Of a DNA stretch of 12,175 nt, positions 7,198 through 12,175 are shown one piece after another. Made by a program: the position numbers and the translations under genes. Numbering within the stretch: position 1 is the stretch's first letter; each line of letters begins with the position of its first letter. The notes under the pieces were generated by a model. The model did no database searches. It worked only from the letters and a program-made list of their open reading frames with translations, and had not been told where the DNA came from. The stretch lies in the NCBI GenBank assembly GCA_900554775.1, contig USIK01000019.1:1-12175 (forward strand), in the 5' to 3' direction. The DNA comes from an uncultured Oscillospiraceae bacterium. GTDB taxonomy: Bacteria; Bacillota; Clostridia; Oscillospirales; Acutalibacteraceae.

Positions 7198-8934
7198 TTA
7201 ACCTGCAGCTTCCTCAGTTTTTTGAGTAATTCTGAAGATTACAAACTCAGCAGGTTTAACAGGTGCAACACCTATTGTGCAGATGAGTCTTCCGTTATCA
7301 ATGTCATCTTTAGACATTGTGTTTGGTCCAACATCTACAAAGAATGCTTCTGACGGAGAAGCTCCAACCAAAGCACCTGTTCTCCAAATGCCTTCAAGGA
7401 AGATTTCAACCGTGCGTTTAACTCTTGACCAAAGAGCAACGTCGTTTGGTTCGAAAACAACCCAGTTGGTGTTTGCTTTTATTGATTCTTCGATGTAAAT
7501 GAAGAGTCTTCTTACGTTTACATACTTCCAGAGTGGCTTAGAAGAAGCAGTTCTTGCTCCCCAAACTCTGATTCCCGCACCTGGGAATTTGCGAATCAAG
7601 TTAACACCCTTCGGGTTAAGCAAATCTTGCTCGATAACATTGTAGTTAGCATAAAGTCCTGTGCAATTTGCAAGAACTTCGTTAGCTGGAGCTTTGTGAA
7701 CTCCTCTGTTGCTGTCGCTTCTCGCAAAAATACCCATAACTGAACCTGAAGGAGGAATAAATGTGTCCTTCTTATCAAGCGGATCAAAAACTTTAATCCA
7801 AGGATGATACATTGCGCAGTAGTCACTGTCAACTATATCACGATGCTGCAAAATATCAGGAACAGTTTTTGCCGTCATAGGAACATCCAAAACTGCAAAT
7901 CTGCTTGCTAATTTTTCGCAGTGTGAAACGAGTGAAAGTTGAAAATCAGGGATTGTTACACCAGGAACATAGATTATTTTAACATCTGTTTTATCAAGGA
8001 AAGCCTGAATACCGGTTCTTGAACCAGGGCCTTCATCTTTACCGATGAAATCAGCATCTGTAAGTGCAGCCGCAGTACCGTTTGCACCGCCTGACAATGT
8101 TACTTTAACTTCGCTGCCTTTGCCGCCGAAAACTTGCTTAACAACATCAATAGGAGCAACAGCGCCTTCAACGGGTTTAGCAGTCAAGCGAACGATTTCT
8201 GATTTAGCCATAACTTTTTCAATGAAAAGTGGTGATAAAACGTTAAAAGAAACATCAGCGTATTTTTCAACAGTTTCGCCTTCTTCAACAACCACATTCA
8301 TTTCGCAGGTTTTAACCACGATTTTTGGAAGAAGTCCAGCGTCAACTACTTCACCTTCAAAAGGTTTAGAAAATGTTACGTTGTTTCCTGTAACGTTAGT
8401 AACCACTGAGAATTGAGGTTTGCCTGAGCCTTCAAGCTCAACTACATCCCCAACATCGAAGCCGGCAACGCTCTTAAGGCGGTATTTTCCTTCGCCTAAG
8501 TCTTCAAGTATTTGAGTTTTGCTTGAGCTGCTCGCTTCGAAAGAAACGGTTACCGAGTTGCCCCAGCTTCCTTCGTTTCTTGCGCTTATTTCAATAGTTC
8601 CTTCTTTGCCTTCTAAGCATTTTGCTTTAGCGATAGTTGCATCAGGTGGAACAACACGCATAACAAATGCTTTTGAACCGCCATTTGCGAAGAAATGATT
8701 AACAGCATGTGCTAAAAATCTATAATCGCCAAATTCAGTTCCATGGAGGTATCCTCCAAATTTGCGTGTGAAGTCAGCAGGTCCGGTTACAAAAACCGGT
8801 GCTCCGATTGAAGGGCCTTTTTCAGCTACTCCAATGAAACCGCCTGTACTTGTTCCCACACCTTGCATGGGGGTAGGGCCACTGTCAAATTCCTCTACAT
8901 AGACTCCCGGAGATAAGTACTCTGCCATAGTCAT
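7198..8934 (-). CDS. Contractile tail sheath protein
   Basis: A 578-residue sheath subunit that surrounds the tube and contracts to drive it outward. The N-terminus is diagnostic: MAEYLSPGVYVEEFDSG (3-19) followed by GGFIGVAEKGP (31-41) and a segment AFVMRVVP (89-96). NEGSWGNSVTVS (120-131) begins a variable, beta-rich insertion, probably the surface domain, up to about residue 285. The conserved C-terminal domain carries FPGAGIRVWGARTAS, the YVNVRRLFIYIEESI helix, FEPND, GALVGASPSEAFFVDVG (from 520), and a final beta-hairpin strand FVIFRITQ used for the sheath handshake. Two in-frame ATGs compete: 8934 (MTMAEY) and 8928 (MAEY, the usual family start). Only one sheath gene is seen here, whereas Afp/PVC systems encode several. 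Its leader carries an unusual hairpin. Confidence 0.96.
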   Translation of the reverse strand: MTMAEYLSPGVYVEEFDSGPTPMQGVGTSTGGFIGVAEKGPSIGAPVFVTGPADFTRKFGGYLHGTEFGDYRFLAHAVNHFFANGGSKAFVMRVVPPDATIAKAKCLEGKEGTIEISARNEGSWGNSVTVSFEASSSSKTQILEDLGEGKYRLKSVAGFDVGDVVELEGSGKPQFSVVTNVTGNNVTFSKPFEGEVVDAGLLPKIVVKTCEMNVVVEEGETVEKYADVSFNVLSPLFIEKVMAKSEIVRLTAKPVEGAVAPIDVVKQVFGGKGSEVKVTLSGGANGTAAALTDADFIGKDEGPGSRTGIQAFLDKTDVKIIYVPGVTIPDFQLSLVSHCEKLASRFAVLDVPMTAKTVPDILQHRDIVDSDYCAMYHPWIKVFDPLDKKDTFIPPSGSVMGIFARSDSNRGVHKAPANEVLANCTGLYANYNVIEQDLLNPKGVNLIRKFPGAGIRVWGARTASSKPLWKYVNVRRLFIYIEESIKANTNWVVFEPNDVALWSRVKRTVEIFLEGIWRTGALVGASPSEAFFVDVGPNTMSKDDIDNGRLICTIGVAPVKPAEFVIFRITQKTEEAAG

Positions 8935-8937
8935 CCC

Positions 8938-8978
8938 GGTTCATTACTATCAAATAGTAAGAACCTTTCAACTCCTTT
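8938..8978 (-). promoter_or_regulatory. Sheath-gene SD separated from its start by a hairpin
   Basis: The only strong SD (AAAGGAG, 8978-8972) is 37 nt from the ATG at 8934. Between them the RNA forms a near-perfect hairpin: GGTTC-TTACTAT, loop TTG, ATAGTAA-(T)-GAACC, spanning 8965-8938, 12 bp with a single bulged base. When folded, only TTGAAA plus GGG (9 nt) separate SD and ATG, the ideal spacing. For the second ATG at 8928 the folded spacing would be 15 nt. A weak GGGA just before the second ATG is the only alternative SD. Confidence 0.65.
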
Positions 8979-8992
8979 CTGATAATCAAAAT

Positions 8993-9014
8993 TTAAATAA
9001 AATATTTTATTTAA
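8993..9014. repeat. 22-bp perfect AT-only palindrome upstream of the sheath gene
   Basis: An uninterrupted self-complementary 22-bp sequence, all A/T, with half-site TTAAATAAAAT, in the 114-bp gap between the first operon gene and the sheath gene. It could be an operator for a dimeric regulator or part of an internal promoter (TTGCAT lies just upstream on the minus strand, and TATTTT/TATTTA lie within it). Both are inference; AT-only palindromes also arise by chance in AT-rich spacers. Confidence 0.5.
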
Positions 9015-9017
9015 CAT

Positions 9018-9045
9018 GCAAAAAAGGGAAATGAGCCCTAGTCTG
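9018..9045 (-). terminator. Weak hairpin plus T-run after the first CIS gene (possible leaky terminator)
   Basis: Just after the stop of the 304-residue gene the transcript reads AGGG, a 7-nt loop, CCCT, then a run of U. A weaker outer pairing (GCAGA with UUUUGC) partly uses the U-run. The core stem is only 4 bp, so it could at most attenuate transcription into the sheath gene. Low confidence. Confidence 0.25.
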
Positions 9046-9048
9046 CCG

Positions 9049-9963
9049 TTAATCAACTTTATTTTTAAGTTCTTTTATGACTTCCTTTAGCTTTTCTTTG
9101 CTAAGCTCATTTATGTTAAGACCTTTCAGCTGCGAAATATCGCCGCCAGCTTCTTCCAAAAGCTTTTTTAAAAGATTTCTCAAAATCAAAAGGTCATCAA
9201 CACTGTATTTCATCCGTTTTCCCCTTGAAATTGCTTCATCTGAATCAATTATTTTTCTCAGTTTATCTTTTTTAAATTTTTTCACAAAGGTTTTAATTTC
9301 TTCCAAAATCTCAGCGTTGTCTCTTTCTTCTTCGGCTCTAATCTGCCTTAAAATGTCAGCTTTTTTCGAAAGCTTCACCTTAGTTTCAGGGTTAACGCCT
9401 TGCTTGAGCCGCTTGAGATTTTCAATTTCTTTTTCTTGCTGCTCATCTTCATAAAGGAGATTTTCCTCATTGTCAGCAATACCATCATTGTCTTTTTCAA
9501 GTTTTTCAATATTTTCCGTAGCAGGATTATAAACAAAACTGAGTTTACTTGCTTTAAAAGTCTTTTTCCTTCCCTTTTCTCCGCCGAAATATGTTTTCGG
9601 GGAGTTTTCATCTTTCGAGGGTATGCGCTCTTTTTCTTTAACGGTTTCAGGAATAAAAGAAAATGCAATTTTTGAATTTTTATCATATTTCTTGTAACCC
9701 ACTGAAACTGTCCCGAAGCTTGATTCAAAATAGCCCAAGTTGTCCGGTATTTCGCGCGATTTTTTCATCTTTTCGGGCAAAACTTCTGTTGCTTTAACAT
9801 CTCTCTTCAAAAATTCCATTTTCATTTCATCCGGAGAAATCTCATCCATGTTTTTGCCACCCAAAGATATGTCATCAGGCAAATTTTTTGAAACATAATT
9901 CTCAAGAGTATTCAAATTTTTAATGCTTGATTTAGTTTTTTTATTAAAAACCGATTCTTTCAA
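9049..9963 (-). CDS. Charged helical protein of unknown function, first gene of the CIS operon
   Basis: A 304-residue Lys/Glu-rich soluble protein with no signal peptide or membrane segment. Start is TTG with an AGGGTG SD; a TGA lies just upstream in frame, so no longer start exists. Residues 81-114 and 133-155 carry two related units ending in KIAFSFIPET and KLSFVYNPAT. Next, DNDGIADNEE (158-167) resembles a thrombospondin type 3/EF-like calcium loop (D-x-D-G-I-x-D-x-x-E). About 172-245 is a charged helix rich in Glu/Lys, and the C-terminus (about 250-304) is helical. I do not recognise the family. Being first in the operon, directly ahead of the sheath, it may be a particle-associated, assembly or cargo-related protein; nothing in the sequence decides this. 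Confidence 0.6.
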   Translation of the reverse strand: MKESVFNKKTKSSIKNLNTLENYVSKNLPDDISLGGKNMDEISPDEMKMEFLKRDVKATEVLPEKMKKSREIPDNLGYFESSFGTVSVGYKKYDKNSKIAFSFIPETVKEKERIPSKDENSPKTYFGGEKGRKKTFKASKLSFVYNPATENIEKLEKDNDGIADNEENLLYEDEQQEKEIENLKRLKQGVNPETKVKLSKKADILRQIRAEEERDNAEILEEIKTFVKKFKKDKLRKIIDSDEAISRGKRMKYSVDDLLILRNLLKKLLEEAGGDISQLKGLNINELSKEKLKEVIKELKNKVD

Positions 9964-10017
9964 TTTTCAATCACCCTCGACTTAAAATTAATTTTTACCT
10001 CCCTTCCTAAAGTAAAA

Positions 10018-10036
10018 AATCAAAAAATTTAAAATT
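10018..10036. repeat. 19-bp AT-rich direct repeat, copy 1
   Basis: AATCAAAAAATTTAAAATT on the plus strand, identical to 10686-10704. Copy 1 lies 55 nt upstream of the first CIS gene and copy 2 lies 60 nt upstream of mazF, in the same orientation. A shortened relative (AATCAAAATTTAAAT, 8984-8998) lies 50 nt upstream of the sheath start. Confidence 0.45.
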
Positions 10037-10049
10037 ATTTAGCCGTTTA

Positions 10050-10086
10050 AACCCTAGATTCTTTGCGCTTTTGAAAAATTAGGGTT
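10050..10086 (-). promoter_or_regulatory. Stem-loop in the CIS operon 5' leader
   Basis: AACCCTA (10086-10080, minus strand) pairs with TAGGGTT (10056-10050). Inside it, after two mismatches, U-rich and A-rich segments can extend the stem by about four pairs, leaving a loop around CAAAAGCGCAAAG. It lies between the promoter candidate and the first gene, so it would be transcribed as leader RNA. No known riboswitch class is recognised. Confidence 0.35.
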
Positions 10087-10113
10087 ATTTTGACTATAAT
10101 TTATTGATATGAA

Positions 10114-10135
10114 TCAAAGTTTTGCTATACTTTGA
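10114..10135. promoter_or_regulatory. Dyad TCAAAGT-N8-ACTTTGA, candidate operator
   Basis: A perfect 7-bp inverted repeat with an 8-bp spacer. It begins about 13 bp downstream of the candidate -10 box, roughly at the transcription start region, where a repressor would block initiation. It could alternatively form a short RNA hairpin. The dyad is seen directly; the operator role is inference. Confidence 0.4.
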
Positions 10136-10147
10136 ATACATATCGTC

Positions 10148-10156
10148 ATTATAACA
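10148..10156 (-). promoter_or_regulatory. Extended -10 promoter candidate for the CIS operon
   Basis: TGTTATAAT on the minus strand is a perfect TGnTATAAT extended -10 element. The hexamer at a 17-bp spacing (TGGAGT) is a poor -35, which is common for extended -10 promoters. The predicted start near 10141 would give a leader of about 180 nt before the TTG start at 9963. Confidence 0.5.
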
Positions 10157-10260
10157 CGTTACGACTCATTACTCCATTAATTTTTCACTAAATAATCGTG
10201 ATATTTTGGTTATTTATATTAAAATTCAGTCTAAATCATAAAAATTAGTCCATAATTTGC

Positions 10261-10626
10261 CTAATATGTAGTACCTGCTAAGCTTAAAAGGCCAAAACTA
10301 ATCGATAGCGCATGGTCAACTTTACTCATAGCAAATTTATCGGCAAAACCTCTTTTTTCTCTTAGCCTCTTTTTGTCGAGAGTCCTTATTTGCTCCAAAA
10401 GCACCACGGAATCCCTCGCAAGGCCTGAGCACCCTGAAGCCAAATTGATGTGAGTTGGCAGGCTTGCTTTCATTTCTTGGCTTGTTATTGCTGCAGCAAT
10501 CACCGTGGGGCTGTATTTATTCCCAATGTCGTTTTGAACTATCAAAACCGGCCTGATCCCTCCTTGCTCCGAGCCAACCACCGGGCTTAAATCAGCATAA
10601 AATATGTCTCCTCTTTTTATATCCAT
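10261..10626 (-). CDS. mazF: MazF/NdoA-type mRNA endoribonuclease
   Basis: A 121-residue sequence-specific ribosome-independent RNase of the MazF/PemK family, very close in pattern to Bacillus EndoA (NdoA), which cuts RNA at UACAU. The N-terminus RGDIFYADLSPVVGSEQGG (5-23) and IRPVLIVQNDIGNKYSPTVI (24-43) are canonical. The presumed active-site residues Arg25 and Thr48 (AAAITSQ) are present, as is LLEQIRTLDKKRL (76-88). Length is normal. ATG start with a GGAGG SD at 8-nt spacing. No mazE-like antitoxin ORF exists in the 138 bp upstream, which is taken up by the rplI terminator and a leader hairpin, so any antitoxin must be elsewhere. It has its own transcription unit and is more likely housekeeping than CIS cargo. 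UACAU occurs in its own last codons (10270-10266). Confidence 0.93.
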   Translation of the reverse strand: MDIKRGDIFYADLSPVVGSEQGGIRPVLIVQNDIGNKYSPTVIAAAITSQEMKASLPTHINLASGCSGLARDSVVLLEQIRTLDKKRLREKRGFADKFAMSKVDHALSISFGLLSLAGTTY

Positions 10627-10631
10627 GAATT

Positions 10632-10683
10632 AAACCTCCACAAAAATTACTTCTAAGGTTATCTTTTGCCTTTGCGGAGGTTT
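10632..10683 (-). promoter_or_regulatory. Hairpin that buries the mazF Shine-Dalgarno
   Basis: AAACCTCCGCAAA (10683-10671, minus strand) pairs with TTTGTGGAGGTTT (10644-10632): 13 bp with one G-U pair and a loop of about 26 nt. The 3' arm contains the mazF SD (GGAGG, 10639-10635), so the folded form should block ribosome binding. There is no U-run after it on the minus strand, arguing against a terminator. On the plus strand it is followed by TTTTT, but no plus-strand gene is present. Confidence 0.55.
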
Positions 10684-10685
10684 TT

Positions 10686-10704
10686 AATCAAAAAATTTAA
10701 AATT
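10686..10704. repeat. 19-bp AT-rich direct repeat, copy 2
   Basis: Identical to 10018-10036. It lies between the rplI terminator and mazF, where a mazF promoter would be expected. No convincing -35/-10 pair could be assigned (best TTGGAA-17-TAAAAA, weak). Confidence 0.45.
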
Positions 10705-10707
10705 TCC

Positions 10708-10748
10708 AAATAAAAATCGCCCTTGCCTAAATTAATAGGCAAAAGCGA
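10708..10748 (-). terminator. Rho-independent terminator of gdpP-rplI
   Basis: The stem TCGCTTTTGCCTA / TAGGCAAGGGCGA has 13 continuous pairs, two of them G-U, with a 6-nt loop (TTAATT). It is followed on the minus strand by TTTTTATTT. It starts 16 bp after the rplI stop. This is a strong intrinsic terminator that separates rplI from mazF. Confidence 0.9.
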
Positions 10749-10764
10749 ACTGTTTTTTATTATT

Positions 10765-11214
10765 TTAGCTTTCAGAAACCATGACGAGCATTTGAGCAAC
10801 AATTCCAGGAAAGATTTTAATACTGAACTTAGATGACCCGAACTGTTTCATTGAAGAATTTTCAAGTGCTATTTTATGCTTGTCAATTTCAACGCCGAAA
10901 TCAACCTTGATTTGTGCGGCTATATCTTTTGAAGTAACCGCTCCGAAAAGTTTGCCATCTTCGCCACCCTTTCGAACTATTTTAACGGTTCTTTCATTTA
11001 AAATCGCCTTGATTTCTTCGGCCTGTTTTTTCTTGATTTCGTTTTGACGCTCAAGCGATTTTTTTGCATCATCAAGCTCTTTTAAAGCTTGAGTGCTAGC
11101 ATCTTTGGCAAGCTTTTTAGGAAAAAGAAAATTTTTCGCAAAGCCGTCTGAAACGTTAACTATATCCCCTTTTTTCCCGCTTCCTCTAACGTCTGAAAGT
11201 AAAATTACACGCAT
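10765..11214 (-). CDS. rplI: 50S ribosomal protein L9 (bL9)
   Basis: A 149-residue component of the large ribosomal subunit that binds 23S rRNA. The N-terminal domain has the L9 signature MRVILLSDVRGSGKKGDIVNV (positions 1-21, containing the usual G-x-G-K-x-G-D) followed by GFAKNFLFPKKLA. A charged connecting helix follows (about 42-75), then the C-terminal domain with GKLFGAVTSKDIA and KHKIALENSSMKQFG. Translation most likely starts at ATG 11214, eight bases after AAAGGAG; an upstream GTG at 11223 overlaps the SD and is disfavoured. It lies 19 bp after the gdpP stop, so it is co-transcribed, and it ends in a strong terminator. In many Bacillota dnaB/dnaC follows rplI; here it does not. Confidence 0.97.
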   Translation of the reverse strand: MRVILLSDVRGSGKKGDIVNVSDGFAKNFLFPKKLAKDASTQALKELDDAKKSLERQNEIKKKQAEEIKAILNERTVKIVRKGGEDGKLFGAVTSKDIAAQIKVDFGVEIDKHKIALENSSMKQFGSSKFSIKIFPGIVAQMLVMVSES

Positions 11215-11233
11215 AATGAGCACTCCTTTTAAT

Positions 11234-12175
11234 TTACAAATTAATGTTTATGAATTCCTTTAGCTTTTCTTCAACTTCGTCAATCGTAGCGCCAGGAACA
11301 TGCGCAGCCGCCATTGTTTGATGGCCACCGCCGCCAAAAGATTCCATGATAACCTGAACATTGACATCGCCCAGCGAACGCGCCGAGATATTAACTCCGT
11401 TTTCATTTTTGAAAATAACGAATGAAGCTCGAATATTTTTAATGTCAAGAAGCTCATCAGCCGCCTGAACGCATGAAATTCTCGTTGCACTTTCATTTTC
11501 TTCGCACTTAGCAACAGCGCAGTCTTTAATAACATAAGTGCTTTCAATGATCTTACATTTAATTTTATAAACATCAATCGAATCGGCGAACATTTTCTTA
11601 ACTTCGGCACTGTCGGCGCCTTTTTTCTTCAGATAAGCCGCAGCTTCAAAGGTCCTCACGCCAGATTTAAGCGAAAAGCTCTTTGTGTCAAGCATTATGC
11701 CTGCAAGCAAGCATTCAGCTTCCCATTTTTTAAGGTGTTTGTCATCCATATATTGAACGAGCTCCGTCACCATTTCGCAAGTTGAAGAAGCAAAAGGTTC
11801 ATGAAAAAATATATCAGATGTTTTAATTTTGTCAACTGTCATTCGGTGGTGGTCGATAATCGCCGTGTGGGTGAACATGCAATAACGCTTGTAGCTTTCA
11901 AGGAATCTCTCGGCATGAGTGTCAACAACAATTAAAAACGAATTTTTAGTGACCTTTTGCATTGCCTCCTGAGGTGAAATAATCGAGCCGGAATAACCAA
12001 AACGGTTCATAGTTTCAATCAAAGGCGAAGCCATCGAAGCCTCGGAGTTCAAAACTATGTAAGAAGGCTTCTTGCCAATTCTAAGGCAAGCGCTCCAAAG
12101 GCCTATGGAAGCTCCAACGCTGTCAAAATCAGAAAGCTTGTGCCCCATCACGAAAATGCTGTCGCAAGCTTGAAT
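11234..12175 (-). CDS. gdpP: GdpP-type cyclic-di-AMP phosphodiesterase, C-terminal part (5' end outside window)
   Basis: The last 313 residues of a DHH/DHHA1 phosphoesterase; the frame is open to the window edge (IQACDSIFVMGHK...), so it is not a complete short gene. In Bacillota this family is about 650 residues, with membrane helices, PAS and degenerate GGDEF domains ahead of the DHH domain, and it hydrolyses c-di-AMP. Visible motifs are MGHKLSDFDSVGASIG (first His and two Asp of the metal site), VVDTHAE, the eponymous IIDHHR, and the DHHA1 motif FGGGGHQTMAAAHVPG near the C-terminus. The neighbour rplI is the usual partner. The DHH domain alone could also belong to an NrnA-like protein, but the 'MGHK..D.DS.G' opening, the residues upstream of it and the rplI linkage favour GdpP. 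Confidence 0.9.
   Translation of the reverse strand: MQACDSIFVMGHKLSDFDSVGASIGLWSACLRIGKKPSYIVLNSEASMASPLIETMNRFGYSGSIISPQEAMQKVTKNSFLIVVDTHAERFLESYKRYCMFTHTAIIDHHRMTVDKIKTSDIFFHEPFASSTCEMVTELVQYMDDKHLKKWEAECLLAGIMLDTKSFSLKSGVRTFEAAAYLKKKGADSAEVKKMFADSIDVYKIKCKIIESTYVIKDCAVAKCEENESATRISCVQAADELLDIKNIRASFVIFKNENGVNISARSLGDVNVQVIMESFGGGGHQTMAAAHVPGATIDEVEEKLKEFININL

Larger units (their letters stand above)
9964..10260. other. 297-bp AT-rich intergenic leader of the CIS operon
   Basis: No convincing gene on either strand. On the minus strand it contains a promoter candidate, a dyad, a stem-loop, a copy of a 19-bp repeat and a strong purine tract GGAAGGGAGG (10007-9998), 34 nt before the TTG start and not followed by any usable start codon. 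No clear intrinsic terminator for mazF was found at its upstream end. Confidence 0.6.

Noticed and set aside
9375..9728. Alternative minus-strand frame inside the first CIS gene
   Set aside because: Lys-rich product overlapping a longer gene in another frame, without SD; the same applies to 7596-7832 and 11260-11610.
1..9963. Complete prophage
   Set aside because: Only tail-type genes are visible (sheath, tube, chaperone, hub, spike), with no capsid, portal, terminase, integrase or lysis genes. However, the cluster is cut at position 1, so a prophage remnant cannot be excluded entirely.
9997..10007. Strong purine tract GGAAGGGAGG as SD of an unlisted small gene
   Set aside because: No ATG, GTG or TTG at suitable distance opens a frame of useful length; the following codons reach stops quickly.
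10261..10626. MazF as a toxic payload of the injection system
   Set aside because: It is a near-canonical housekeeping NdoA-type protein, has its own leader, and is separated from the CIS operon by a promoter candidate and about 300 bp.
1..12175. tRNA, rRNA, CRISPR arrays or insertion sequences
   Set aside because: None was seen: no cloverleaf-like sequence, no regular repeat-spacer pattern, no transposase motif or terminal inverted repeats.

Overview
The window comes from a low-GC Gram-positive chromosome, most likely a member of the Clostridia (Bacillota). The evidence is strong AT bias, purine-rich Shine-Dalgarno (SD) sites, several TTG starts, and a gdpP-rplI pair, which is a typical Bacillota arrangement. 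A NdoA/MazF-type RNase follows. All supported genes are on the minus strand, so the biological reading direction is from high to low coordinates.

Region 1 (12175-10261) looks like housekeeping chromosome. It holds the C-terminal DHH/DHHA1 half of a GdpP-type c-di-AMP phosphodiesterase (5' end outside the window), rplI (ribosomal protein bL9) ending in a strong intrinsic terminator, and a MazF/NdoA RNase. No antitoxin gene lies directly upstream of mazF, and its SD is buried in a predicted hairpin.

Region 2 (10260-9964) is a 297-bp AT-rich intergenic leader. It has an extended -10 promoter candidate, a 7-7 dyad just downstream of it and a further stem-loop. It looks like the start of a separate operon.

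Region 3 (9963-1) is the first part of a contractile injection system (CIS: R-type tailocin, eCIS or phage-tail-like particle). In order: an unknown charged protein, the tail sheath, the inner tube, a tail-assembly chaperone with a -1 frame extension, a second tube-family protein (probable tube initiator) with a coiled-coil tail, a coiled-coil protein, a 796-residue charged repetitive helical protein (tape measure or baseplate candidate), a gp27/gpD-like hub, and a VgrG/gpV-like spike cut by the window edge. No capsid, terminase, portal, integrase or lysis gene is visible, but the operon continues beyond position 1.

The most interesting observation is at 6143-6149. A U UUU UUC heptamer sits three codons before the stop of the 124-residue chaperone gene. 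It is followed 4 nt later by a 16-nt-armed stem-loop and preceded by an SD-like sequence. In the -1 frame a well-formed 65-codon extension follows, with the conserved-looking core YPADVLYEEIAFLAYYFHW, and no usable start codon in front of that core. This is the architecture of the phage lambda G/GT and P2 E/E' tail chaperones, here in a contractile injection system. A second unusual element is a hairpin between the SD and the start codon of the sheath gene, which would bring a 37-nt separation down to 9 nt.
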